34,918 nt of DNA from an uncultured Chloracidobacterium sp. (GTDB lineage Bacteria > Acidobacteriota > Blastocatellia > Pyrinomonadales > Pyrinomonadaceae). Numbering within the stretch: position 1 is the stretch's first letter; every line of letters starts with the position of its first letter. The position numbers were made by a program, and so were the translations under genes. Of this stretch, positions 17,559 to 25,256 are shown piece after piece. The stretch covers positions 1 through 34,918 of the forward strand of contig CALDGX010000055.1 in the NCBI GenBank assembly GCA_937941715.1. Reading direction: 5' to 3'. Under the pieces are notes generated by a model, which was not told the DNA's origin, did not search any database, and was given only the letters and a program-made list of their open reading frames with translations.

Positions 17559-18530
17559 TTATTTGCCCCAGCGATCCCAAACGGCCTTTGCGGTCCGGGC
17601 TATCACCGCCTCGCGCGTTTTTTCATCCGCCGTCGAATCCGCGACAAAGACAGCGACGGCTGCGTGCCGGCCGTTCGGCAGCGTGATGATCCCTATGTCG
17701 TTCGTTGCCGGTGTGATGCCATTTTCCGTCTGCGACGTGCCCGTCTTATGGGCGACGGCCGATCCGGCGGGCAACAGGCCTTTCAGACGTTTTGGCCCGG
17801 TTTCGGACACGGTAAGATATTTGAGCAGGAGTTGACGGTTATCCGGCGATATCCCATTACCTTCATGAAGGCACCTAAGGAGCATTATCGCCGCGTTCGG
17901 CGTTGCGAAATTGGCATACTGGGCCTGCCGGTCGCTCCCCAGTTCCTTCTCCGTGCTGATCACCTCGAGATCCCTGATACCTATCGCCGCCAGGTATATT
18001 TGAACCTCCGCCGCTCCACCGAGGATCCGGAGCAGTACGTCGCTTGCCGTGCCGTCGCTTTCTGCAACAGCAAACCGGATCAGCTCAGCGACCGTCAGCG
18101 AGCCGCCCTCACGAAACTTGTCCCGAATCGGCGAACGTTGTGCCGGCCCGACCATGTCCTCCGCAGAAAATCCTATTTGCTCATCGAGAGCGAATTTCTC
18201 GGCGTCCACCGTCGAAAGCACAGCCATCGCGATCGGCAGTTTGTAAACGCTCTGCATCGGAAATCGCTGATCGGCATTTATCGAGACGCTGTCGCCTGTC
18301 TCGACGACCAGAGCCGCGATGCCGACCCTGCCCTTCGATCCGGCCGCGATCGCCTCGATCTGCTTTTGCAATTCTGCGTCCGGCTTTAATTGAATATCGG
18401 ACAGTGTTTTGGTTGGTGTCGTGACCTCGGGCGGCGGCGTCGGAAATCCGCTCGCCAGCTTTTCGACACGCTCGCAAGCCGCGATCGTCAGGCAAAGTGC
18501 GGTCAATGACGCGATTATGCTCTTTCTCAT
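17559..18530 (-). CDS. class A beta-lactamase, lipoprotein, PER/CfxA-like subgroup
   Basis: A 323-residue serine hydrolase expected to open beta-lactam rings in the periplasm. The lipoprotein signal ends LTIAAC (Cys19), so it is probably membrane-anchored. Motifs: SVYK with nucleophile Ser94, in FPMQSVYKLPIAMAVL, which is characteristic of the CfxA/PER/CblA (A2) group; SDG at 158-160 in place of SDN; the omega-loop glutamate in TEKEL (Glu194), with Gly after Leu where most enzymes have Asn; and KTGTS at 262-266. All core catalytic residues are present except SDN-Asn to Gly, the change also found in M. tuberculosis BlaC. ATG at 18530, 12 bases after the NHL gene stop, so the two genes form an operon; its ribosome site is weak. 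No LysR regulator nearby. Confidence 0.92.
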   Translation of the reverse strand: MRKSIIASLTALCLTIAACERVEKLASGFPTPPPEVTTPTKTLSDIQLKPDAELQKQIEAIAAGSKGRVGIAALVVETGDSVSINADQRFPMQSVYKLPIAMAVLSTVDAEKFALDEQIGFSAEDMVGPAQRSPIRDKFREGGSLTVAELIRFAVAESDGTASDVLLRILGGAAEVQIYLAAIGIRDLEVISTEKELGSDRQAQYANFATPNAAIMLLRCLHEGNGISPDNRQLLLKYLTVSETGPKRLKGLLPAGSAVAHKTGTSQTENGITPATNDIGIITLPNGRHAAVAVFVADSTADEKTREAVIARTAKAVWDRWGK

Positions 18531-18542
18531 ATCCCGAATTTG

Positions 18543-19565
18543 TCAGAGCAGGGTCCCCTCGATGCCGCACGGGATCGAATAAACAGTTTCGTTCGTCGCC
18601 ACGATCATTTCGCCCTTTCGAGTGAAACAAAGGCCGACGACATTGCTGCCGGCGACAAAATGCTCCGCATTGGCCCCGCCCGGCGAGATCCTCGCGATAC
18701 CGTGCCGGCCGCGATAACACCCCGCGACATAGAGATTCCCGGTTTTATCGAAAGCCAATCCCTGGGGACGCCCGAGTCCGCGGAAATATCGGCTTTCTGA
18801 TCCGTCCGTTTCGACCACGTGAACAGCGTCAAAGCTGGCCAGCCCCGGGGCCGTGACATAAAGCCGTCCGTCGGGACCAAACGCCAGGTGATATGCCGCG
18901 ACCGATGGGTCGAGGGCCGCAAATGTCTCGGGCTCGCCGAGTTCACTCAGCCGCCGGATCGTGCCGGCACGGTCGCCAACGTACATCCGGCCTTTCTGAT
19001 CGAAGGCGATCCCGGTAGCGACGCCCAATCCGGCAGCGAAAATTTCGCTGCCGCCGCGGTCCACCAGGTGGACCTCACCGCGGGCACGGTTGGTCACGAA
19101 CATTCGGCCCTGTTGGTCGAATGCGATCCCGGTCGGATTGAGGATGGCCTCCGGCATATCTTCGAGAAACCCGTCCGGCTCGAGACGAAAAAGGGTCTCG
19201 CTAAGCTGCTGGCCCCGCGAACCCGATCGCGTCAGGATCAGAGCGTCGTCAAGCGGATCGATCGCCGGATTAGCGACGATGTGCATACCGTCAGCGAGCT
19301 TTCTGCCGATGATCAGCGGAAATGGTTCGCTCTGGCGGCCATCGTTTTCGAGATGTATATGGGTGTGAGACGATTCGATGCCGTGCGGGACGATCGCCAA
19401 TACTCTCGATGACGACGCCGCGGTAATTCGGCATCGTTCGCCGCCAAGATAAACGCCGGCCCCGCTTCGAAGATCCGCAACAAATCCATCGGTCTCGACG
19501 GCGATCTCGCCGCCCGGGATGGCGTACTTGGGTTCGACCGCTTTGATCTTTCCTATTTGCTCCAT
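18543..19565 (-). CDS. NHL / SMP-30-like beta-propeller protein with N-terminal IPT/TIG domain
   Basis: A 340-residue protein without a signal peptide. Residues about 8-85 resemble an IPT/TIG immunoglobulin-like domain (VEPKYAIPGGEIAVETDG). From about 110 to the end there are five or six NHL/SMP-30 type blades: GIAFDQQGRMFVTNRARGEV, GIAFDQKGRMYVGDRAG, LAFGPDGRLYVTAPG, GLAFDKTGNLYVAGC and LCFTRKGEMIVATN. Gluconolactonase-like activity is possible in this fold, but the metal ligands are not obvious, so a binding role is equally likely. AGGGA sits seven bases before the ATG. It lies directly upstream of the beta-lactamase gene (12-base gap), the only partner suggested by context. No terminator separates the two. 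Confidence 0.85.
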   Translation of the reverse strand: MEQIGKIKAVEPKYAIPGGEIAVETDGFVADLRSGAGVYLGGERCRITAASSSRVLAIVPHGIESSHTHIHLENDGRQSEPFPLIIGRKLADGMHIVANPAIDPLDDALILTRSGSRGQQLSETLFRLEPDGFLEDMPEAILNPTGIAFDQQGRMFVTNRARGEVHLVDRGGSEIFAAGLGVATGIAFDQKGRMYVGDRAGTIRRLSELGEPETFAALDPSVAAYHLAFGPDGRLYVTAPGLASFDAVHVVETDGSESRYFRGLGRPQGLAFDKTGNLYVAGCYRGRHGIARISPGGANAEHFVAGSNVVGLCFTRKGEMIVATNETVYSIPCGIEGTLL

Positions 19566-19632
19566 GTTTGTTCCCTGATTTTACGCCGAAGCTTCAACGT
19601 GTGTCGAACCCGTCCCTGCTTAGTTCGAGATC

Positions 19633-19671
19633 AAAAAAGCACGGCAACCACTCGATCGGCTGCCGTGCTTT
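19633..19671 (-). terminator. intrinsic terminator of the citrate synthase gene
   Basis: 11-base perfect stem AAAGCACGGCA (19636-19646) and TGCCGTGCTTT (19661-19671), followed by T6 on the minus strand. It lies 28 bases after the stop at 19700. Confidence 0.9.
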
Positions 19672-19699
19672 GTCCTCTTAGCTTGTCGCGGAGAACGTT

Positions 19700-20836
19700 T
19701 TACCGTTCTTCGATCGGGACGTACTTGAGACCCCTCGCACCAATGTACTCGGCACGCGGACGGATCAGCTTGTTGTTCGCGTACTGCTCCAAAATGTGTC
19801 CGGTCCAGCCCGAGATGCGGCTGACGGCAAATATCGGAGTGTACATATCCAAAGCGATGCCCATCAGGTAATACGTCGATGCTGAATAAAAATCGACGTT
19901 CGGGTGCATTCCCTTTTTCTCGAGCATCAGTTGCTCGATCCGCTGTGACATGTTGAACCACTTCATATCGCCTTTCTTCTCGCCCATGTGACGGGAATAT
20001 TTGCGAAGCCAAGTTGCACGGGGATCTTCGGTCTTGTACACAGCGTGGCCGATGCCCATTATCTTACGCTTTTCTTCCAGAGCTTTATCAAGCCAGGAAT
20101 CTACTGCTTCGAGACTGCCGATCTCGAGGAGCATCTTCATCACATTGGTATTCGCACCGCCGTGCAGCGGTCCGGCGAGTGCGGCAATGCCGGCGGTTAC
20201 GGCTCCGTACATTCCCGCCAGGGTGCCCGAAACTACGCGGGTGGTAAATGTCGAGGCGTTGAGTTCGTGGTCTGCATGAAGGATCAAGCACACGTCGAAC
20301 ATCCTTTCCTCGTCAGCGTCGGCACGCTCGCCGCGCGTCATGTACAAGTAGTTGGCGGCAATGCTCAGGTTGTGATCCGGAGCGACGGGCTCATTGCCGT
20401 TGCGAATGCGGTCCCAGGCGGCCGCGATCGTTCCGATCTGACCAGTCAGCTTTGCGGCTGCCTTGGTCGCACGCTCACGATCGGTGCCGTGACCGTCCTT
20501 GTCGTAAAAATCAAGCGAAGAGACCGCTGTCCGAAGCACGTCCATCGGATCGGCATCTTTCGGAAATTGCTTCATCAATGCGATCACATCGGCAGGTGCC
20601 TCGTAATTGGCACGAAGTTCAGCTTTCAGTTCATCAAGCTCAGCCTGATCGGGAAGCCGTCCGTGCCACAGAAGATAAACGACCTCTTCGAACGTCGAGT
20701 GTTCGGCGAGATCGTGAATGTCATAACCCTGATAAATAAGAATTCCCTGCTCGCCGTTAACGTCGCCGATGGCACTTTGTGCTGCCACTACTCCGCGAAG
20801 GCCGGCAGATGCTGATGATTCGGTTGCTGTACTCAT
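19700..20836 (-). CDS. gltA: citrate synthase (short, type II-like)
   Basis: Condenses acetyl-CoA with oxaloacetate to citrate at the entry of the TCA cycle, in the cytoplasm. The 378-residue length fits the short bacterial/archaeal form that also includes 2-methylcitrate synthases. Catalytic residues are His225 (GPLHGGAN), His264 (GIGHAVYKTEDPR) and Asp315 (VDFYSAS); the ADHELNAS motif (188-195) is also present. No prp genes are nearby, so citrate synthase is favoured over methylcitrate synthase, but sequence alone does not exclude dual activity. The ATG at 20836 has only a distant GAGAG upstream. A candidate promoter lies at 20883-20911, directly preceded by an inverted repeat that could be a regulator site. 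It ends in a strong terminator, so it is a single-gene unit. Confidence 0.96.
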   Translation of the reverse strand: MSTATESSASAGLRGVVAAQSAIGDVNGEQGILIYQGYDIHDLAEHSTFEEVVYLLWHGRLPDQAELDELKAELRANYEAPADVIALMKQFPKDADPMDVLRTAVSSLDFYDKDGHGTDRERATKAAAKLTGQIGTIAAAWDRIRNGNEPVAPDHNLSIAANYLYMTRGERADADEERMFDVCLILHADHELNASTFTTRVVSGTLAGMYGAVTAGIAALAGPLHGGANTNVMKMLLEIGSLEAVDSWLDKALEEKRKIMGIGHAVYKTEDPRATWLRKYSRHMGEKKGDMKWFNMSQRIEQLMLEKKGMHPNVDFYSASTYYLMGIALDMYTPIFAVSRISGWTGHILEQYANNKLIRPRAEYIGARGLKYVPIEER

Positions 20837-20882
20837 TTTAATATCAACTCTCTATTAAATTTGCCGTTTTATCCAATCAATT

Positions 20883-20911
20883 ATTTTATAAGACGTTGCC
20901 AGTTGATACAA
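20883..20911 (-). promoter_or_regulatory. candidate promoter for citrate synthase
   Basis: The minus strand reads TTGTAT (20906-20911), a 17-base spacer, then TAAAAT (20883-20888). The predicted transcript would start about 40 bases before the ATG at 20836. The -10 is a 5/6 match, the -35 a 3/6 match. Confidence 0.45.
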
Positions 20912-20913
20912 GT

Positions 20914-20935
20914 TTGCCCGCCGTGTCGCGGGCAA
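20914..20935. promoter_or_regulatory. inverted repeat next to the citrate synthase -35 box
   Basis: TTGCCCGC and GCGGGCAA form a perfect 8-base inverted repeat around six bases. It begins three bases upstream of the proposed -35, a usual place for an activator or repressor site. It could also act as a weak hairpin terminator on the plus strand (TTTCATTT follows), but no plus-strand gene precedes it. Confidence 0.4.
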
Positions 20936-20953
20936 TTTCATTTAATGTGTCCG

Positions 20954-21018
20954 GAGCGTTGTGTCGCCAAAACGCTCAGGCCTCAGACCCGGCAGCGGAC
21001 GAGTGCACGCCGGAGGCC
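20954..21018. other. two adjacent hairpins, possible structured RNA or repeat element
   Basis: GAGCGTT (20954-20960) pairs with AACGCTC (20971-20977) around 10 bases. One base later GGCCT (20979-20983) pairs with AGGCC (21014-21018), and CCGGC (20989-20993) with GCCGG (21009-21013), giving a longer compound stem. No T run follows on either strand, so this is not an ordinary terminator pair. Known riboswitch or ncRNA class: none recognised. Confidence 0.35.
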
Positions 21019-21072
21019 GAAGCATTTTGAATTTCTATGAGTGTTTAGGGAAGTTCGATCAGCTGGGCGGGC

Positions 21073-21146
21073 AAAAAAATTATCCACGAACCGATGCAAG
21101 CCCCCAAAGGAGAACCAAACAAAGCCTGCATCCAATTCGTGGATAA
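21073..21146 (-). terminator. large terminator-like hairpin after the glycine-zipper gene
   Basis: Perfect 11-base arms TTATCCACGAA (21080-21090) and TTCGTGGATAA (21136-21146) enclose a second stem GATGCA (21093-21098) with TGCATC (21127-21132) and a purine-rich loop. On the minus strand the outer stem is followed at once by T7. It lies 63 bases after the stop at 21209. The stem is long and the loop large for an intrinsic terminator, so another RNA role is possible. Confidence 0.6.
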
Positions 21147-21208
21147 AACCTTACAATTTTACAGATGCTCTCGGGGCGGCCAATGGTTTGCCGCGAGAGG
21201 CAATTTTT

Positions 21209-22252
21209 TTATCTGATCTGCGTTTCGTACGCAGTTTTGATCCGTAGCTGTTGGTTGCGGTTTAGCCGAATATGCTTTCCGCGTTCGATCACTACGGCTC
21301 CGACACCGAACGCAGCACCGAGTCCCGCTCCGACGGCTGCTCCAACCGGTCCTCCGACCACGGCGCCGGCAACCAGCCCCACGCCTGTCGCTCCGCCGAT
21401 CTTGATGCCGTCACTCTTGAATGAGCTCTTGCCCACGGCGGTGCCTTCGGTATTTACGATCTTGATATTGTCGCCCTTGACCGGCATCACTTCGGTCAGG
21501 ATCGCGTTAAAGTTGCTCCACCGATTGTCATTCAGGAGAATCCGGTCAAAAGAAAGCTGCAGTTCTGAGCGACGCTTGATCCGGCCCGGCGACTTGATCC
21601 GGGAAACACGGCCCTCGATCGTCGCTCCCGCGATCTCTGACGGCGATACGACCTTTGCGGTAAATCGCTCACCTTCGCGGCTTTTGTCTGTGCTGAGGTC
21701 TTCCTGCAATTCAAGCATCAGCTCCGTGTCACGCGGGATGACTATGATCGCGCCGTTCTGATCCTGAAATGTGTTCGTCGGCGTTTCGCCGTTGACCGCG
21801 GTCGTGTCCGTGCCGGAGACCGGGGTGACAGCCACATTTGTCTCGGGGATCACATTGTTATTCTGCGAGCCGGTCGGGATGATGCCGCGTTTTTTGATGT
21901 CTGTCGGCAGGGCCGACTCAAATGAGCGTTTTTCAAATCCGGTGTTGTAACCGGCCTCAAATCCCTGCTGGTACCCGTCGCGGTAATCCTCGATCGTTCC
22001 GTAATCCCGATTAAACGCCCGATCGGCCTTGGTGTAATCGGAGTGACGCGAGTAGTTTTTGGCAAGGCTGTCGATCGTGTCGCGATAACCGGCCATGTAT
22101 CCATCGGAATAACCCGTCCGATATCCACGCTGCAGCGCGATGTTCAGATCCTTAGCCTGAGCGTTGACAGTGCTGACCAAAGCCATTGGCACTAAGATGT
22201 TGCTTAAGGTAAATCCCAAAAACACCACGAGAATACTCTTTGCGATTTTCAT
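21209..22252 (-). CDS. exported glycine-zipper protein with GY-repeat region
   Basis: A 347-residue envelope protein, function unknown. A good ribosome site (AAAGGAG) precedes the ATG. Residues 1-32 are a Sec signal ending VNAQA. Residues about 43-110 contain two clusters of a short repeat with Gly-aromatic spacing (GYRTGYSDGYMAGYRD and GYQQGFEAGYNTGFE). After a Thr/Asn-rich linker, residues about 170-265 form a probable beta domain (IPRDTELMLELQEDLSTDKS, RFTAKVV, IEGRVSRIK). Residues about 285-325 are a glycine zipper (GGATGVGLVAGAVVGGPVG and on), a membrane-inserting motif of YMGG/OmpA-linked type proteins. The tail is basic and polar. Single-gene unit with its own promoter and terminator. 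Likely inserted in or tethered to the outer membrane; inference. Confidence 0.82.
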   Translation of the reverse strand: MKIAKSILVVFLGFTLSNILVPMALVSTVNAQAKDLNIALQRGYRTGYSDGYMAGYRDTIDSLAKNYSRHSDYTKADRAFNRDYGTIEDYRDGYQQGFEAGYNTGFEKRSFESALPTDIKKRGIIPTGSQNNNVIPETNVAVTPVSGTDTTAVNGETPTNTFQDQNGAIIVIPRDTELMLELQEDLSTDKSREGERFTAKVVSPSEIAGATIEGRVSRIKSPGRIKRRSELQLSFDRILLNDNRWSNFNAILTEVMPVKGDNIKIVNTEGTAVGKSSFKSDGIKIGGATGVGLVAGAVVGGPVGAAVGAGLGAAFGVGAVVIERGKHIRLNRNQQLRIKTAYETQIR

Positions 22253-22307
22253 AAAATCTCCTTTGATTTAGATGTGGTTAGAACGTGAACCGATGTTACT
22301 AGAGTAA

Positions 22308-22336
22308 GTTATACATCAATACTTGAATTAACACAA
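22308..22336 (-). promoter_or_regulatory. candidate promoter for the glycine-zipper gene
   Basis: The minus strand reads TTGTGT (22331-22336), 17 bases, then TATAAC (22308-22313) in an AT-rich stretch. The predicted leader is about 50 bases. The -10 matches 5/6. Confidence 0.45.
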
Positions 22337-22387
22337 GAGATTTTTTGCATAAATCTTTTGTAGTTTTCCACATGTGAAATTAAATGA

Positions 22388-22407
22388 TCGCATAAGGTGT
22401 TATGCGA
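22388..22407. promoter_or_regulatory. perfect 20-base inverted repeat, probable operator
   Basis: TCGCATAA and TTATGCGA flank GGTG: two perfect 8-base arms. It lies about 50 bases upstream of the -35 proposed for the glycine-zipper gene and has no T run, so a dimeric regulator site is more likely than a terminator. The regulator is unknown. The remainder of the 22253-22496 gap is AT-rich leader and promoter sequence. Confidence 0.4.
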
Positions 22408-22442
22408 ACAATGATGAATTCCCTTGCCATCGATAGCGCGCG

Positions 22443-22473
22443 AAAAAGGCGGCGGGGATCAGTCCCTGCCGCC
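22443..22473 (-). terminator. intrinsic terminator of the DUF5916 gene
   Basis: GGCGGCGGGGA (22448-22458) pairs with TCCCTGCCGCC (22463-22473) with one G-T wobble and a 4-base loop; T5 follows on the minus strand. It lies 23 bases after the stop at 22497. Confidence 0.9.
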
Positions 22474-22496
22474 GACGTGATCTTTACCGAGCCTGA

Positions 22497-25130
22497 TCAG
22501 AAGCTCTTTCGGAAAAGGTAGGACGCCCTTATGAAGAATGTCCGGCTGTTTCGCTCAAATCCGGGTTCGAACTGCCCGGTGAACGGGCTGTACCCCTTGT
22601 AGTTGAAATTGTCGTTATAGCCGACGTAAAACGCGGTACCCGGATTCGGATTCCAACCGAAGAGAAGTTGCCCGCTCGCGTTTGAATTGAGTGTGTCATA
22701 ATCCCACCGAGCCCTGACATATATGAAACGCGTAAATTGATATGTGGACCTGACGGTAAATATATTTGTATCGTATGCCGTCTTTTTGTTGTCGTTTCGC
22801 GTCAAACGGCTCTTGGTATAGTCCAACGATATCCGTAACGGCTCCGTCGGCTTGTATTCAAACCCGAGATTCATGTCAAATTGCCAGCCGCTGCCGGGAT
22901 CGAGTTGCGGCGGTTCGGCAAAGTTCGGATAAGGATTGTTCACAGGATCGGCCTGATAGGCGTACAGTCCGGCGATATAGCTCTGATACTGCGGGCTGTT
23001 CAGATATGTCGAAAATGCCGGGCTCGCACGCGGATATCTTGGCCCCGCCCCAAAATCGTAATCGAACGAATTGAATATCGAGCCGACAAATCCATACACC
23101 GAAAGCTGTTTGTTGACGGTCTTGTTGGCGTTAACGCTGAAATACGGCTGAGTAGCGGATCGCGTCGGTGCACCGAAGAACGCCCCCGGCCTGTTCGCGG
23201 CCAGATTGCGGTTTGGGCCGAATTCGTGTTCATAGATCTTCTCGAATTGAACACCAAACTCGGTATAGATGAACATATTGCCCTGAAGGTTAAAGTTCAG
23301 GTTGTTTCCTATCAATGCATTTTGCGTGCGGCCTTTCCAGTCCATGCCATACCTGGCAAATTGTGACCAACTGGTGCGGATGATGGCCGCCTTGGGATTC
23401 GATTTTGTGCTCAAACGGTTAGCGAAAAAGAACGTGTTCGAGTCGGTTTGGCGCGTAAATCCCGCATCAGCACGATAATCGCTCGTTCGGCCGGTCGCTT
23501 CGGCAAACCAGCCATGACGGTCGGTCGTGTAATCAATATTGAATGAATACCCGAAACCGTTACCCGTGCGGTACATTGAACGATCGAGATTTGGGTCGTA
23601 GAAGAACTTTCGCGAGTGGGTGCCCAGCACCTGAAATTTCATTACGGTCTTCGGGTTTAGTTTGAACGTACCGTCAAATCCGCCGGTGAAATTGCGATTT
23701 TTAGGAAATATCCTGGACGTCGCCGAAAACCCGATGTTGTTTTCCTTGCCAAAATCACGCTTTAATCGCAGGACACCAAAAAATGCGTTCTTATCGACAA
23801 ACTCCTCGATGCCGCAGCGGCGCTTGCTGTTCGGCGGATCAAATTCTCTCGCCCGCTGACAATTGAGCAGTTCGCCTCGTTCATCGTCCGAATAATTTCC
23901 GGGTGCATTGTCCGAAGCCACGAGAAAGCCGAATGACGTCGGGCCGATCTTGCCGGTCACCTTGGCGGCCAGGTCCGGATCGACGATCGTTCGCGAATAG
24001 AATGGCTGCAGGGGCGAGCTGAAAATATCCTTGCCCTCAAGAAAGAACGGCCTTTTTTCCTCAAAGTAGATCGGGAACCGCTGGTTCGCGGAGACCACAG
24101 GAGCGTCCGCTTCGATCTCGGCAAAATCCGGATTCACCGCCGCGTCGATGGTCACGTTCGGCGAAAGGTTATATTTTAAGTTGACGCTCAGGTCCGGTTT
24201 AGCCGGATCGTTGACGAAACGGCCCGGATCACGGACGCCGATCGGATTGAATATCGGGTCGTATGGTCCGAGTGCCGCAAATCCGGCGTTATTGACAGTC
24301 CTTTTTCGGTTGCCGGTCTGCGAGATCGTAACGCTCGGCACCACCTCGAGGGTTCGTTCGTATTTGATCTCGTCGAGGCCGGTGATCTTTCCGTGCTTGA
24401 TGAGAAAGCCGGAAACGTTGCGGTCATCGGGCAGCCACTGGTCAAACTCGTCATTTAACCGGTCGATGTTCCGGGCGACGTTAAATCCCCACATCTTGCC
24501 CTTGCCGGCCGAATAACGGAGCGATTTGAACGGAATTTTGACCTCGACAGACCAACCCCAATCAAGGACCACGCCCTTCGACTCCATAATGATGTCGACC
24601 GTAAAATCTGCTCCGGCCCCTTCGGTGAAAATTCCGTCCTGCTGGATACCGAGCGGATTGAACCCCAGTATGTAGGCACGCCGCTGATCGTTGTAAGTGT
24701 CGAGCCACATCCGGACATTGTCCTCATTAAAAACGCCGTCGCGTTTTGCCAGCGTCGCTCGTATCTTATCGGGCTCATCCCAACACTTAAATGCCACGTA
24801 CAGGTTCTTCTCGTCATACATCATCAAAACCTCGGTCGGCTTTGACGGGGCCGTATTGTCGCCCGGATTGGTTTGATAAAAATCCTTAAATACGGCTGCC
24901 TGCTGCCACGCCGGTTCATCAGCCTTTCCGTCAATGGTGATCGCGTCGGTGAATTTTGGTACAACGATCGGTCTTGTCTTTTCGGCCGGGACGTCGACAT
25001 TGCCGATACGCTTGGTCGCCGGGGCCGAGGTCGCACCGCCGCCTGGCGAAGTTGACGCCGCAGATGCCGTCTGCCCGTAGGCAAATTGCGAGAAGATCAT
25101 TATTGTCAGGATTACTGCTGAATATCTCAT
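22497..25130 (-). CDS. CBM9-like / DUF5916 outer-membrane protein
   Basis: An 877-residue protein predicted in the outer membrane. Residues 1-24 are a Sec signal (MRYSAVILTIMIFSQFAYG). Residues about 55-235 match a family-9 carbohydrate-binding-like domain (ITIDGKADEPAWQQA, LYVAFKCWDEP, DNVRMWLDTYNDQRRAY, EVKIPFKSLRY). Residues about 250-877 match DUF5916, with LNPKTVMKFQVLG and many alternating aromatic strands, and end in the barrel-type terminus FIRASYLFRKSF with a final Phe. The family is common in Bacteroidetes and Acidobacteria; the ligand is not known, and binding or export of a saccharide is only suggested by the CBM9-like part. A weak -10 (TATACT) precedes the ATG closely; no clear ribosome site. 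Confidence 0.88.
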   Translation of the reverse strand: MRYSAVILTIMIFSQFAYGQTASAASTSPGGGATSAPATKRIGNVDVPAEKTRPIVVPKFTDAITIDGKADEPAWQQAAVFKDFYQTNPGDNTAPSKPTEVLMMYDEKNLYVAFKCWDEPDKIRATLAKRDGVFNEDNVRMWLDTYNDQRRAYILGFNPLGIQQDGIFTEGAGADFTVDIIMESKGVVLDWGWSVEVKIPFKSLRYSAGKGKMWGFNVARNIDRLNDEFDQWLPDDRNVSGFLIKHGKITGLDEIKYERTLEVVPSVTISQTGNRKRTVNNAGFAALGPYDPIFNPIGVRDPGRFVNDPAKPDLSVNLKYNLSPNVTIDAAVNPDFAEIEADAPVVSANQRFPIYFEEKRPFFLEGKDIFSSPLQPFYSRTIVDPDLAAKVTGKIGPTSFGFLVASDNAPGNYSDDERGELLNCQRAREFDPPNSKRRCGIEEFVDKNAFFGVLRLKRDFGKENNIGFSATSRIFPKNRNFTGGFDGTFKLNPKTVMKFQVLGTHSRKFFYDPNLDRSMYRTGNGFGYSFNIDYTTDRHGWFAEATGRTSDYRADAGFTRQTDSNTFFFANRLSTKSNPKAAIIRTSWSQFARYGMDWKGRTQNALIGNNLNFNLQGNMFIYTEFGVQFEKIYEHEFGPNRNLAANRPGAFFGAPTRSATQPYFSVNANKTVNKQLSVYGFVGSIFNSFDYDFGAGPRYPRASPAFSTYLNSPQYQSYIAGLYAYQADPVNNPYPNFAEPPQLDPGSGWQFDMNLGFEYKPTEPLRISLDYTKSRLTRNDNKKTAYDTNIFTVRSTYQFTRFIYVRARWDYDTLNSNASGQLLFGWNPNPGTAFYVGYNDNFNYKGYSPFTGQFEPGFERNSRTFFIRASYLFRKSF

Positions 25131-25218
25131 GACTATTTATGTAGTATAAAGCTCCGCGGCAAAGGCGGGAATATAAAGACGGACACTGACTAAAACGAAT
25201 GTTTGGTCAGAAAGTTTC

Positions 25219-25252
25219 AAAAAAGAAACGGGCCGAACGACCGACCCGTTTC
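25219..25252 (-). terminator. intrinsic terminator of the DUF4097 gene
   Basis: GAAACGGG (25225-25232) pairs with CCCGTTTC (25245-25252) around 12 bases, and T6 follows on the minus strand. It lies four bases after the stop at 25257. Confidence 0.88.
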
Positions 25253-25256
25253 GGTG

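Larger units (their letters stand above)
20837..21208. other. 372-base intergenic region rich in hairpins
   Basis: Between the citrate synthase start and the stop of the glycine-zipper gene, both minus strand. It contains the citrate synthase promoter candidate, an 8-base perfect inverted repeat (20914-20935), a 7-base hairpin (20954-20977), a compound GC-rich hairpin (20979-21018) and a large terminator-like hairpin (21073-21146). No open frame here has codon structure or a ribosome site that would support a gene. Confidence 0.6.

Noticed and set aside
19988..20815. 275-codon open frame on the plus strand
   Set aside because: Antisense to citrate synthase with all catalytic motifs on the other strand.
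21080..21146. TTATCCAC in both arms of the hairpin, similar to DnaA boxes (TTATCCACA)
   Set aside because: Only two copies, fixed by the inverted repeat itself, ninth base does not match, and no dnaA, dnaN or AT-rich unwinding element nearby. Not an origin.
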